Notes: generated from the sequence alone by a model not told the origin. Shown: positions 34,701 through 46,280, counted from the stretch's first letter. The stretch: 64,000 nt of DNA from Portulaca oleracea (GCA_029582165.1 CM055871.1:1743501-1807500); one strand, 5' to 3'. Numbers and translations: made by a program.

Positions 34701-37700
34701 GTCACCAACTCACCTAATAAATTCACTCGAGTTATGACGCATCTTTCAACCTTTCCCACGAAAGTTTATAGTAGTGTACTTTGACGACATTCTTGTATAA
34801 GCATTTGCAACACTTGAGGCTAGTTTTTGATGTTTTGAGAACTGAAAAGATTCACATAAATTTGGCAAAGTGTTCTTTCTTAGAATCTTAGATTGTTGTT
34901 TTTCATAAGAATAGTTTGACCAGAATGAGGTTGTCAATTGAAGTCTAAGCAACCTTCTTACATGTCCCCTAGGGGAAAAGCCTAGCACTTAGGATTTGGT
35001 GTTAGGTACTAACTTTGCTTGTAACAAAGTGTGAATAAGACTAGTCTACCGGTAAGAGTCCTTTTGAAGCGGTGCATGGCATTCCTCAACTTCCTATTGA
35101 TTTAGTGCCATTGCCCATCAGTTATAACTTATAAGTCTGCTGAATTTGCAGAAACTTTTGCTAAACAAATTCATGATGTGCATACCGATGTTCCAGAAAA
35201 TTGCATAGAGTAACAAAAATTGTAAACTTGCTACTGATGCGCATCGTAGAAGCTAGAGTTTAACGAAGATGATTATGTGATCATTAGGATTGGTCCTGAA
35301 CAATTTCCAAAACATATTTTAAAAAGCTCTTTGCTCAAGCTTGTGATCCCTACTGCATTTAAAATGTCTTGGCTCCAATGCTTACTTGCTTGACTTACCT
35401 CCTAAGTTGTCGATTAGTCCTACATCAATGTTAAGGATTTTATACTTTATCGAGGTCCTCGTTACCAACTTAGTTTAAAAAGCGTGCGCCTTGTCCCCTC
35501 CATGCTATTTTTCTGTGAGCAAGGCGAGGTTCATGAAGTTTGTGCTTTTCGCGCGTTTTTGCACTTTTTATTGTGGCGCGAGCCACGCCCCTTTCGCGCC
35601 TTACGGATTTTCTACTGTTCAACTCATTTAATAAGAGAAGAAGAAACATTTAGTGTATTTTTTTTTTTAAAAAAAAAAAACCCCTTCTGGGCTCAGAAAC
35701 CCTAGAACACGCAACTCCCTCACTTCTCTCACGTAGGTCTCTTCCCTTGCTCCCAAGTGCTCTGCCTGCTACTTCATGCCCTGTGTTGCCACTGCTGCTA
35801 GTTTTGGGACATATTCTGTTGCTGCTTCTTCCTCATGCAGCACTAGATATAGTTCTTCTGCTGCTTTTTTTCCTGGGTTGCGATTGGGTTCTCTGTGGCT
35901 TCTCCTTTCTTCCTTTGCTTCTGCAGTGCTGTGGAAGCTGCTTTGTCCCCCCCCCCCCCCCCCCGGGCCTTTTCTTTCTTCATTTGCTGCTGTTCTGGGT
36001 TGCCATTTTTTTCTGGGTTGGGAATTTTTTTTCCTGGGCTGTGGATTTTTTTTCCTGGGTTGCTCCTTGATTTTCATGTTCTTTAAGTGTTTCTCTGTTT
36101 GCCTGCCGTGGGTTTTTTGAGAATTACTTGACATATTGATTTATTTAAGTTTCTCTATTTGCTACTTTGCTTAGAGTGTTGTGTTTTCCATGCTTTCTTT
36201 ATATGATTGTACTTGTTTTATCTCTTTAGAAGGCCCTTTATGTCTTATGTTAAAGACTATTTTCGTGATTGTTTGTCGTATTATTTGGGTCTAATCCATT
36301 ATTTGATGCCCTTTTTGGCTTATGGTGTAAAAATATAGCTTGGATGTGATTTTGAAATAAACTACACTTTGGTGAGCCTCGTGTGCATGAAGCGCGCGCC
36401 TTTGCTCTGCGCTTTGCACCTCCGGGACCTATGCGCTTTTTTGCGCCTCGCGCTTCTAAGGCTACCAGTGTCAGGGAGCTATGTGAGTCGACCATAACCC
36501 CTTAGCTTCTACCTTGAATACCCTCCAATTGGTCATCCAATTATTTTCGTGTTAGTTCTCTCTTCAAACTAAACTGTCGGTGGCCGGAAACCAATGACTA
36601 GTGGCTGAAGAAAACCCATTGGTGGAGCCGCAGCTTCCACTCGACCAAAAGTCGTCAACTTCCAACTCGAATGACCAACGATGTTAGTGAGAAATAGATC
36701 GACCAAATATATCGATTTGGGTCGCGATCCTAGACAACTAGGGTGCTAATGATCTGCGATTGGGATCGACGATCCTGTAACACAAATCTAGGGGGTTGGC
36801 GGATTGAGGCACTTATTTTTGAGCATGTCACATGTGGTTTCGCAACATTCTACTTTTTTGAAGCCACGACAACCTGTTGTTGTACCCTCAACTGTTGATG
36901 ACATCAAACCCATTCTTAACAAAGAGGTTGTAAGTACAGCTACGGGTGAATTTCAACATTTCTTTTGTTCGTTCGACAGGTCACTCTCCTTCTGATAACT
37001 TTTAGGTCCCTATAGTGGATCTAGGTTGTCATGCACTTCAACTCTTGGATGAATATGTGAAAGTAAATCTCCGCAGGCGAGTTTTGCCAGGCCGTGGAAA
37101 AAGTTTAGAAAGAATAATAGTAAGTATATCTCATAATGCGATAGGCCTATTCTAATTAAGAATATTATAGTTTCCTAGTTTGATTGGGAATGTTATGCTT
37201 ATTTCCTATTTCATTTAGGTTTAGTATTAGGAAGGTTATTTACCTATAAATAAGAGTTTTGCTTGCCTTTGTTAAAATATCAACATTGATTATTGAATAT
37301 TAACAATCATTACTGACTACGCACTGGGATGCAAATATTTCCTTGACCCAACACGTGGATGCTGAACTCATTTCTTTAGTTTTCGGTTCTCTATCAAAAT
37401 CTGTTCAGAAAATACTGATCTGCACTCTAGTACTAACAGCCTGTGAGGCAGAGTTCCTGGTACCTATGTTTACAACCATATAGATTAATTGCCATAGTTC
37501 AATTGATTGAATGAAATGGAAAGATCAAGTGAAGAGATTAGGACGTTCACCATCACACATGACCAAAAGAAAATATGTACTAGCAGAACCAAACAATCTG
37601 AGATAGGATACGTACGACAAGTTCTGCAGTTTTGAGGATGCTCAGATCCGAATTGGGTTTGGTAGTCAGCATCAAGAAAGCAAGTTGGCTCATGCTGATC

Positions 37701-39578
37701 AATATCAAGGAGAGTAGGATGAAAGCACGATAGCGATGGCTTATGATCTTCAAATGCTTCCTTATCCGGAGGTGCTCTTTCAGCACTGAAGCCACATCTG
37801 AATATACCTCAAACACATTGGCAAAGTCCTTAAGCCGCAGGATCTGGAGGTAGCAGATCAGACGGAAGAGGATACACACAAGGAAGAACACCAAAGTCCG
37901 GTAAAGCCATGAGATCAACTCCAATGCGCACGCCACACTGTCACTAATCATGGCATTACCCAAGAAAGGAATTTCCGAGGCCCCAGAGGCATACCACCAA
38001 ACTTTGTACGCGCACTTAGCTAGAAAACATGGGAGCACAAAATATGACAATATCTTCGCTGATTTCTGCATAAATCACGAGGAAAAGTAGACTTGTTAGA
38101 AGCTCTTCATTCTGACATTCATACTTCCATATTGCCCATAATCTACAGCACCCAGGCAATTCCTTCCTCAACCACCCCCCCCCCCACCCCTTTCCCCCAA
38201 ATCTCTATTTCTCCATCACACACAAACAGACCAAAAAAGGAGTAAATTTGATTACTCTTCTACACCTGACGTTTGATGAATAACAAGAAGCAAAACATGG
38301 CTCACTGTAATAAGGTTCAAGAGTCTAGAGAGATCAAGATGTATGCTGCCTTACTTTTCCTCTGAAGAGATCACTTAATATGTGATAGACAGTCAATGAT
38401 TTTACTCTAGGGCAGAACAAAAACCATTTCACCACAATTCACTCGTAAAGCTTGGTACTTTTGAATATTATGTCACACCAAGGTGACAGTCACTTTATTT
38501 TGTACATGTTTATTTTCCTAACAATGACAGATCTTTTGATCAACACTGGCAAAATGACAATGGAAACTACACAAAAAGCATTCCATCAGCAGTAAGTCAC
38601 GAAAGCAGCAGACTGATGAATACCCACATTTTGACGAGAGAAACACAGCCAGTACACTCAATTAATAACCCTTCACTACAGAGAACTCGTTCCATCCAAT
38701 GATTTAAATTCAATCAATTAACAAAGAGAACGGCAAATGAAATCCCAGGCATTCATTTTACATGTATACCGTTAAAAATGGACATCAGTAAACCAAGCTA
38801 AACCAAATCCCATTTTACTCAACCAAATCAAATGCTTCCAAACGAAAATTCAACCCCCAAAAAAAAAAAGTAAGGAGTGCCCCATTTAGGGTAACTGCGC
38901 TCAGAACAATACAAACAAGGAAACATTATAATACCATTCAACCAAAAAAGACGCCAATTAATGGCTACTTCACTATTTATCCATTCAAAAAGACTAAAAC
39001 CACAACGAGGGAAAACAACAAAAAGAATAATTTAACATGATCACCCAACTCAAAATTGACCAATAAGCAGAACACCAATCAAAACCCACTCGAAGCACTC
39101 CCTGAAACCCCTGAAAACCCCAAACAAAAGGACAACTTACATTGAATTCATCGGTATAATGGTGGCGAACAGAATCGCTATCATCAACAAGCTTATCCAA
39201 GAACAAGAACTTCCGGAGCCCATACTTCTTCACAAAGTGGGAAAGACAAAGGAAGGAGACAATAGACACAGAGGAGAGAGAAAGCTGCATGACAGCGTTG
39301 TAAGGGCGAGAGTGCTCGGAATCGCAGGATGTGCAGGAGAGATACAATTGGGAAAAGCCAGGAACAACGACTGCCAGAAGCAGGAAAACAACCCACGAGA
39401 GAAAAGTTGACCAATAACTTGATTGATCGACGCACATCCACCGGAGATATGATCGGAAACTGCGTAGCTCGTCGTTTGTATGAGACAGACATCGATTGAA
39501 CGTCTTGGTGATGGGCTTGCTTCTGGTTGTGGGTAGCAAGCAATCTCCGGCAGCTATTGGTGAATTATCATCCCCCAT
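31771..39578 (-). CDS. DUF3537 seven-helix membrane protein (gustatory receptor-like)
   Basis: Minus-strand exons are 39141-39578, 37616-38065, 32017-32326 and 31771-31907. All splice sites are GT-AG and the frame closes exactly, giving 444 aa. The start is the ATG at 39578; an in-frame TTG 18 bases upstream is not used. Hydrophobic segments lie near residues 56-76, 94-115, 149-170, 190-217, 259-279, 297-311 and 420-438, separated by a loop with an acidic run (365-377). The C-terminal block YFENNRAGITMYGFTLDRT and ILRSATKITHRAQGI are family hallmarks. DUF3537 proteins occur throughout plants and are related by fold to insect gustatory/odorant receptors; ligand and transport roles are unproven. 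Intron 2 is 5,289 bp and full of transposon remains; intron 3 is 109 bp. A CT/GA-rich tract near 39615-39650 is probably in the 5' UTR. Confidence 0.9.
32640..32790. repeat. Probable gypsy LTR remnant, left
   Basis: AATATTATAGTTTCCTTAAA and GTTTATGCTTATTTCATATA parallel sequence at 37150-37230 in the same order. The pair flanks the decayed gypsy coding sequence and may be its LTR remains. Part is locally duplicated. Confidence 0.4.
32875..33189. mobile_element. Hairpin MITE in intron 2, MULE-like
   Basis: The 315-bp element has long inverted arms. TAATATACTGAACTTTTAGG and GGTATTGGACAATAATACAC occur in both arms, with more than 50 near-identical bases. AAAGAATGG (32866-32874) and AAAGAATAG (33190-33198) form a 9-bp target duplication with one mismatch, as in Mutator-like elements. 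Confidence 0.75.
33330..35465 (+). mobile_element. Decayed Ty3-gypsy element in intron 2
   Basis: Reading the plus strand in shifting frames gives a gag-like KVKVGVPEFYG (near 33810), an RT start LPHYRISPSEHKELKDKL (near 34425), the RT active-site region FIVVYFDDILV (near 34765), an integrase-end TGKSPFEAVHGIPQLP (near 35050) and a post-integrase LDLPPKLSISPTS (near 35395). Most of RT, RNase H and integrase is deleted and stops are frequent. It lies antisense to the host gene and is long dead. Confidence 0.8.
35490..36440. repeat. GCGC-bordered repeat with low-complexity core
   Basis: GC-rich words such as CGCGCGTTTTTGCAC (near 35550) and GCGCGCGCCTTTGC (near 36390) bracket about 950 bases. 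The core holds a C homopolymer at about 35947-35964 and five units like TTTTTTTCCTGGGTTG. Long open frames on both strands come from this composition and are not supported as genes. Confidence 0.45.
37140..37320 (+). repeat. Probable gypsy LTR remnant, right
   Basis: AATATTATAGTTTCCTAGTT matches the left remnant at 32690. A TATA-like CCTATAAATAAGAG near 37236 and a downstream repeat of TTGAATATTAACAA fit an LTR promoter and R region. With 32640-32790 it suggests the original element spanned about 4.6 kb. Confidence 0.4.
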
Positions 39579-39905
39579 GATTATGGCCGAAACCAATCTG
39601 ACTAGTTCCTGCTTCTCTGGCTCTCTCTCTCCCCCTCTCTCTGTGTCTGCGTGTATGAGATTCTGAGGTGCTGGGATTGTGTGTGAATGGATGGGGGAGA
39701 GAGATAGAGTGTTGGTCAGTTTGCAAATGCAATGTCAAATACGGGTTGCTGATTTGATTGATCAGGGAATTTTTGTGGTCCAGCTGTTTAAGATCCTTGC
39801 CAATTTATTTTTTTTTAAGCATCCTTCCCAATCGTTCCCACCGCATTTTTAGCATGTGTCGACGCTTGATTTTCTAATGGGATTAGTTTTTTTCTTTTTT
39901 ATTTA

Positions 39906-40314
39906 TTGTGTGTTTGGTGCTTCGTGAGAAAATGTTTACTTTTCTCGGGGAAAACTTTTTTTATGAAAGTTTTATTTGAAAAAAAAAATGTACAGTGTTT
40001 GATTTACATTTGAAAATATGGGAAAGATTGTGGGAAACTCATTTGAAATTTTTAATCTATCCTACATATATTAATTTACAAAATAGTTTTTAAGGGCATT
40101 TTCAAAAATAAAGTTATAAAAACTTTTCATTTGCCATGGGGAAAAAAAACTTTTCGAAGCCTCCCATGGGAAATTTTTCCCATCCACCTTGAGAAAATTA
40201 TGGGACCCAGTTCAAAATTTTCCTTTCCCCATTTTACAAACAAACGTGGGAAAGTTTGGTCAACTTAGAAAAGTTGACGAACTTTCCAGGAAATAGTTGT
40301 AACCAAACGCACCA
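39906..40314. mobile_element. Tourist-like MITE upstream of the DUF3537 gene
   Basis: The 409-bp element is flanked by TTA (39903-39905 and 40315-40317). Its ends are TTGTGTGTTTGGTGC and, from the other strand, TGGTGCGTTTGGTTA. GGAAAATTTT-like words fill the interior, as in the element at 62494-63120. It lies about 330 bp upstream of the DUF3537 start codon. Confidence 0.7.
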
Positions 40315-40317
40315 TTA

Positions 40318-40742
40318 TAGAAGAGTAGATAATAGAAATAAAACCTTAATGACAATCTTCCCTTTCGCCTTGGTGGTAAGATTATGGGCTAGCTTAACAA
40401 GAAGCCTAGAGACTTTAGAGAGTCGTAGAATTACATTTTATAGAGATTTTAGAGAGTTATAGACTTTAAGCATCCTTCCCAATTGTTCCCACCGCGTTAT
40501 GCTCAAATATATACCTTTATTAACATTTTCTCAAGCTTCCTTTCAATGGCTTCCACTGTTCATGCTTGGGAGGGAGAGAGAAGAAGACATAAAAACAATA
40601 GCCATCGTGGGGGGAGGGGGGCTTCTTTTTATAAGAGCAAATGAATAAAATTTACATTTTGTAACAACCAAAGGGTATTTTAGTAAATTCAAGTCCACAG
40701 TCCACTTCTCACCTAAAACTTATCGGGAACTTCAGCACCTTA
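40318..40742. other. Gene-free stretch
   Basis: No gene or defined repeat is seen. A segment near 40430-40490 repeats sequence from just upstream of 39906 (AAGCATCCTTCCCAATTGTTCCCACCGC-like), suggesting a local duplication. Confidence 0.35.
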
Positions 40743-40864
40743 GCCGGAAAAACACCTTATACTTACTAACCCAAAAAGTAAGGGTATCCCAAAATGAGTT
40801 TTGAAAAGTTGTGGTACAAAAAAATAGTTTCCCCAAATTTTGGGGTATCTCCGAGTAATTATTG
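40743..40864. mobile_element. Half copy of the 29785-30097 MITE
   Basis: CTTACTAACCCAAAAAGTAA, AAAATAGTTTCCCCAAATTT and the closing CTCCGAGTAATTATTG match the right arm of the hairpin MITE. The left arm is missing or too diverged. Confidence 0.55.
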
Positions 40865-40873
40865 TTTGTAAAC

Positions 40874-41461
40874 TTTTCCAGTGCAAAAACATGATTTTCA
40901 GTAACTTTTAGTGAAATTTGGTTATATTAACCATGCTTGGTTAAAATTGATGGGAAATGACTAACTAGCCCATTCATCTAGGTTCAAAATTATGAGTTTC
41001 AGCAAAATCTCCAACTCCATCATTCCCTCTCTCTTTCTCTTTTTCCTGACTGTTTGAAAACTCCACTATTCTTCCCCTCTTCCTTTTCTCTTGAAAAACA
41101 TCATCGAAGGTGCTTATAACTCCATTGAAGGAATTCGAAAACTCAACATCTTCCCCTCTTCCCTTTCTCCTGAAAGCAGGAATTATAGGAGTTTGGAAAC
41201 TTTATTCAAGGACTTCGAGAAACTCTATATCTCCATTCCTTCTCTTCCTCCTGAAAGACGCCATTAAAGGAGTTTGAAAACTCCATTAAAGGACCAACGG
41301 AAACCAACATTGAACAAAGTTAACTTTTTATAAGGCCTAAAAATAGTTTCTATAAAACATAGGGTACCTATGAATCGTTTTCTGATAACTATTAACCCAA
41401 GCACGGTTAACATAACCGGATTTCACTAAAAGTTACCGGAAATCTTTTTTGCACTGGAAAA
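40874..41461. mobile_element. DNA element with ~65-bp inverted ends, MULE-like
   Basis: The left arm (TTTTCCAGTGCAAAAACATG, GTAACTTTTAGTGAAATTTG, near 40874-40945) and the inverse of the right arm (41395-41461) pair over about 65 bases. The core has repeated AAACTCCATTAAAGGA-like units. A clear target duplication was not found. The right end lies about 15 bases from the plastid-derived rDNA. Confidence 0.6.
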
Positions 41462-41476
41462 ATTTCATTTAAATAA

Positions 41477-42969
41477 GAGTAACTTTTATCCGTTGAGCGA
41501 CTTTTGTCCAGCCCGACGAAACCTTTACACGCCTCCGTTACCTTTTGGGAGGTCTACACCCCATAGAAACTGTGTATCTGCTACTGTCCCTTGGCTTATA
41601 GGTCGTGAAACAAGGTTAGAATTCTAGCCCTTATGGAGTGGTATCTTATTGATGGTTTAGGCTCCCTCGAAAGGGGGCCTTTTTCGCCTTCCATCTAAGC
41701 TCTACAGGAAAGGCCAAAAGCCAATCCTAGGGAATAGTAAAGCTTCATAGGGTCTTTTTGTCCAGGTGTAGGTAGTTTGCATCTTCTCAGACATGTATAT
41801 TTCATTGAGCCTTTCTTCGAGACAGTGCTTAGATCATTATGTCATTTGTGCAGGTTGGAACTTACCCAACAAGGAATTTCACTACCTTAGGACATTATAG
41901 GTATGACTGCCATTCACCGGGGTTTCGGTCACCAGATCCCCTGTCATCAAGTCACCAACTTCTTTGACCTTCTGGCACTGGGCAGGTGTCAGCCCCCATA
42001 CATGGTCTTACGATTTTGCGGAGACCTGTGTTTTTGGTAAACAGATGCCTAAGCCTGGTCACTTCAACCTCTTTGTGAGGAGGCACCCCTTCTCCCGAAG
42101 TTACGGGGCTATTTTGCCGAGTTCCTTAGATAGAGTTGTCTCGCGCCCCCAGGTATTCTCTACCTACCTACCTGTGTCAGTTTCGGGTACAAGTACCTTG
42201 TTGTTGAAGGTCGTTTGAGCTCTTCCTGGGAGTATGGAATGGGTTACTTCAGCATTGCAGCGCTTGGTACTCGAACATTGGCTCGAGGCACTTTCTTTTC
42301 CCCTTCTTACTCTGAAAAACAGGGTCACCTTGCGTCCTTGAACCGATAACCATCTTTCGACTGACCTAGCCGCCTCTATCCCTCGGGACCAACAAGGGAT
42401 AGTACCAAAATATTTACATGTTGTCCATGGACCATGCCTTTCGGCCTAATCTTAAGCCCTGACTTACTCTTCGTGGACGAACCTTCCATGAGAACCCTTA
42501 GGTTTTTGGGGTCTCACCAATGTTTGTGTTACTTAAGCCGACATTCTCATTTATGCTTCATCTATTACGGCTCGCGTCTGGTTCTTCCCTTTAAGGCAGA
42601 ACGCTCCCCTACCGATGCTTTTTGACATCCCATAGCTTCGACAACTTAGCCTTATCCATCTCTGGTGCAAGAGTGCTCGATCAGTGAGCAATTACGTACT
42701 CTTTCAAGGGTGGCAGCTTCTAGGCAAACCTCCTGGCTGTGTCTACACCCCTACCTCCTTTATCAATGAGCGCTCATTTAGGGGTCTTAGTTGGTGATTC
42801 GGGTTGTTCCCCTCTCCCCGATGAAGCTTATCCCAGACCACTTTCGCGGCCCGCATCCAAGTAGTGGCTTTACCCTGACTAGTTAATTGTTGTGCCTCAA
42901 CACATTTCAGGGAGAACCAACTAGCTCTGGGTTCGAGTGACATTTCAACCCTAACCACAACTCATCTAT
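41477..42969 (-). pseudogene. Plastid-derived 23S rRNA fragment, 3' part (NUPT)
   Basis: The minus strand follows plastid 23S rRNA from the region of GGATAAAAGTTACTC back toward the middle of the molecule. It includes stretches complementary to CCTAAGGTAGTGAAATTCC, GTAAGACCATGTATGGGGGC and CTAGTTGGTTCTCCCTGAAA. Short internal parts are missing, for example between GAGCGAC and CCAGCCCGACG near 41503. Substitutions from the plastid sequence are frequent and mostly C-to-T or G-to-A, as expected for an old methylated nuclear insertion. Open frames here are antisense artefacts. Confidence 0.88.
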
Positions 42970-43857
42970 TGTAGACACCGGATTTTGTACCGAGAAAAGT
43001 GTACAAAAATAAAAGAAACCGGGTGCAATGAACAAGAAGAGAAAAGAGGCTAAAATAAAAACAAAAGTCACTGGGCCTTGCTCCATTTCCAAAAGCCAAG
43101 CCCAAGCACAATAAAGCCCAAATTAAGCTAAGGAAAAAACAGAAGGCATTGGCCTTTCCTCAAGCCCACAACCATCCCCCGATTCCAACCATGCCAGCAA
43201 TCTGTGTTAAGGAAAATCAAAAGCCATTATGCCTTCGTCTTTGCCATGTCATCTATCCGCAACACAGAAATCAATAACCACTGGGCCTTCCTCCTTGCCC
43301 CGTCATCTATTCGTGACACAAAAATCAAAAGTCGTTGGGCCTTCCTCCTTGCCACGTCATATATCCGCGACACAAAAATTGAAAGCCGTTGGGCCTTCCT
43401 CCTTACCACGTCATCTATTCGAGACACTGGAATCAAAAGCCGCTGGGCCTACCTCCTTGCCACGTCATCTTTCTGTGGCACGAAAATCAAAAGCCACTGG
43501 GCCTTCCTCCTCGCCACGTCACCAATCTACGCCAACCTCGAGTCAAACATAGCCCATGATGCATGCCTTCGCGCCATTACGCCATGTAGATTCTAAGGCC
43601 AAACGACTTTGAAGGGGCATAGGGGCTTAAATGGTGGATCATATTTTGATCCTTCTATCCTTACACACCCTTCTTCACCTATAAATACATCTTCCCATCC
43701 CATCATTCGAGGTAAGCAAAAATCCATCCAAAAACCTCTCCAAGAATTCTTTAAGTGAATTCTCTCACCCCACTCTTCCATACTCTCAAATAAGGCCCCG
43801 ATACTAGTCTCGGTTGTGATACGATGAAATTTCGACATATTGACATCGGTGTTCTCA
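42970..43857 (+). mobile_element. LTR inserted in the plastid-derived rDNA
   Basis: It starts TGTAGACACCG and ends CGGTGTTCTCA, an 8-of-11 inverted pair with TG...CA termini. The length is 888 bp. A TATA-like CCTATAAATACATC near 43679 fits an LTR promoter. The 23S similarity stops at its first base. The downstream partner LTR is not present, and 43858-44952 is not rDNA, so this looks like one end of a truncated element. Confidence 0.6.
43215..43550. repeat. 54-bp tandem array inside the LTR
   Basis: GGGCCTTCCTCCTT recurs (with changes) at 43283, 43337, 43391, 43445 and 43499, exactly 54 bases apart. A weaker unit precedes them. Because 54 is a multiple of 3, frames on both strands stay open. 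One plus frame repeats an 18-residue unit (IKSRWAFLLATSSIRDT-like). No start context or homology supports a protein; LTR promoter repeats are more likely. Confidence 0.85.
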
Positions 43858-44952
43858 TATCCCGCCTATCTCATTAACACTCTTTGTGTCCAGTAAGGTT
43901 ATCTTGTTTGATTTTTTTTTTTTGTAACGATGTAATCTCTCTTTAATGCTACATCTTACACATAAACTTTTATAAAAATCATTACATTTGCATGTCATGA
44001 ATATAAATTTGTGAAACTTTTCTAACTTCTCCCCACTCTTTTTCATTTCAAGATCCATTCTAATAGAGTATGTTTTCAAACAAGCGAGTCTGAGAGTTTT
44101 CTAACTCTTGGGCTCGTAACCTTACCCCTAGGCTCGAAATTCGGGTTCGAAGCCCGAAGTTTTTAATCATTTCACTGACAACTCCTTTTCTATCCTGACT
44201 TGCATAATTCATTTTCTGACTTTTCTCATCGATTCGATAAATCAAAACGATACATGTCTCAGGGTTAAGAATCAAAGTGTCAAAGGACCAAAAATGGTCT
44301 AGAAATTAAGTAAGGCCCAACGACCATGCTCAAATCCTGGCTCATTTTCTAGTTAGTGGGCTCAGAAGGCCACTACACTGACCCAAGCATGCCTACAAAG
44401 TCAATGTAGTGTCCTCCCCATTTAGAGCTTCGATTAATGTGCCGGGTCAAGTACAATTTGATATTTCAAACTGAGGTGACTATCTCAAATGAATTTACAA
44501 GCTTAGGATACTTAAAGAATCGAAAATTTTCTTTAAAAAGAAAAACATCCTTATTTGACTTCGACTACTTGAATTTATAAGCTTAGTATAAATTGATATT
44601 TCAAACAGAGTCTCAAGAGTAGCCTGGCTCGACACTTGGGATACCATGTGATCAAGGACTTCGACTACTTGAAGGACCTTTGCCCCTAACTCAAGACCAT
44701 AAACAATGAGAAGGTTACCTCCTAAGGGTGAAAGAATTCAAGTCCTAATAGGAGGGGTACTGATTCACCCAGTCACCTTTCTAATTAAGAGCGTTGAGAT
44801 TAATGTAATTCAGCCAGGAATCCAACCAAAGTACGGTCATTACACTCTACTCAACGCCACCTACATTGATGCTTTGGCTCGTCTCTTAAGGAAAAACCTA
44901 ATTGAGTTGCCTTTACCGAGATCAGAGCCAGAAATAAAGTACCTAAGCTGGG
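43858..44952 (+). mobile_element. Unassigned internal part of the inserted element
   Basis: This is non-rDNA sequence between the two 23S parts. The only notable ORF is at 44706-45014. Its first 82 codons (with YIDALARLLRKNLIELPLPR) faintly resemble the end of a retrotransposon gag. The last codons are antisense rDNA, showing that the ORF crosses the junction. A primer-binding site was not recognised. Confidence 0.35.
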
Positions 44953-45757
44953 ATGACAATGTATTATGCCCTATGAACACTCGCTTTCGATACGACTCTG
45001 GTGGGTTCCCTTAACCAGCCACATTTTATGAGTCACTAAGTCATACTTCAACAGGCTCCCGGTCAGAATACTGTATCCCCCCTCGCTTGAGATGGTACGT
45101 TTTCATGTTCTATTTCACTCCCCTATGGGCTATGGGGGGCTCTTTTCACCCTTCCCTCGCGGTATTGCTTCGCTATCGATCACCCAAGAGTATTTAGCCT
45201 TGCAAGGTGGTCCTTGCTGATTCACACGGGATTCCACGTGTCTCATGCTACTCTGGTCAGAGTGTAAGCTAGTGATGCTTTTGGCTACTGGACTCTATAG
45301 CCATCTAGGGTGCGATATTCCCACACTTCGCCTAACAGTACGAAACTTGTATTGCTCTCCCACAACCCCATTTTTACGGTTTAGGTTGCTCCCATTTTGC
45401 TCGCCACTACTACGGGAATCACTTTTGCTTTCTTTTCCTTTGGTTACTAAGATGTTTCAACTCTTCAGGTTGTCTCTTGCGTGCCCATGGATTTAGCAGT
45501 AGTTCAAAAGGTTGACATATTCGGGAATCTCTGGATCTATGTTCTTTTTCAATTCCCAAAAGCATTTCATTGAATGCTCTGTCTTCCTTGTCTCTGGGTG
45601 CCTAGGGATTCACCGTAAGCATTTCCTCGTTTGAACCTCGCCCTTAACTTTAAGGTTATGCCATCCCAAGGTATTGCTAAATGTAAATGGATGGATCTTG
45701 TCAACGTCCATGAATGATAAATCATAGATCGAACGACCGAATTGGGTGCAAAAAAAC
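44953..45757 (-). pseudogene. Plastid-derived 23S rRNA fragment, 5' part (NUPT)
   Basis: The minus strand resumes plastid 23S rRNA. It includes complements of AGGCTAAATACTCTTGGGTG, TTAGTAACCAAAGGAAAAG and CACGGTTTAGG-like segments, and reaches the 5' end near 45630. A further 125 bases correspond to the plastid spacer before 23S (complement of TTGACAAGATCC and ATCTATGATTTATC). About 100 bases of rRNA are lost at the insertion point. Confidence 0.85.
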
Positions 45758-46275
45758 CTCAATGTCATTTTTCCGGTAACCGGAAATTGGTGGAGGTTCA
45801 CTAAGAAAAATATTATGTTAAGTACAACTTACCATTAACAAAAAGTTAAGTTTGGTTTGTTAGATCAAAATGGACATAGAGTTTGGTTTATTAGATTCCA
45901 ATTTTCCTTTTGAATATAACTATGTGCAATACAACTACACTCCAAAGCAATAGACAAAGTGAAATCTATCATCCATTTTATTTTTTTCCCACCATATTTA
46001 TGCTTATGCATTTGCATATGCATAATTGCATCTATGTTCAACCACTTGATAGTTGAAATATTTGTGAAAAATTATAAATTATGCCTTGAGTGACCCTAGG
46101 TTTTGCCATTTGGTTTAGGTACACATTGTCTATTGTTTGCTTTTGCTATAAGTAGAGCATGGACCAACTGATGTCCTTATTTAAAAATTAGAAAGCACAA
46201 ATTAATGGCTCCTTATCAAGTTTAACTTGTACACCTAAACAAATTAAAGCAAACACAACTCTACACGAGCTTTTG
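45758..46275. other. Gene-free stretch between rDNA copy and Cassandra
   Basis: This is AT-rich non-coding sequence; nothing recognisable. Confidence 0.4.
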
Positions 46276-46280
46276 TAAAG

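Noticed and set aside
35747..36134. Overlapping long ORFs in three frames on both strands
   Set aside because: They arise from pyrimidine-rich repeats and a C homopolymer; the predicted proteins are low complexity and mutually exclusive.
39159..39410. 83-codon plus-strand ORF
   Set aside because: It lies antisense to exon 1 of the DUF3537 gene and has no family resemblance.
41964..42625. Plus-strand ORFs of 84 and 63 codons
   Set aside because: They lie antisense in plastid-derived 23S rDNA, where open frames occur by chance.
43215..43550. CRISPR-like array
   Set aside because: The units are contiguous and diverged with no unique spacers, in plant nuclear DNA.
43204..43596. 130-codon ORF with an 18-residue repeat as a possible repeat protein
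   Set aside because: The repeat is a DNA array with a 54-bp period inside an LTR; other frames are open too and no homology is recognisable.
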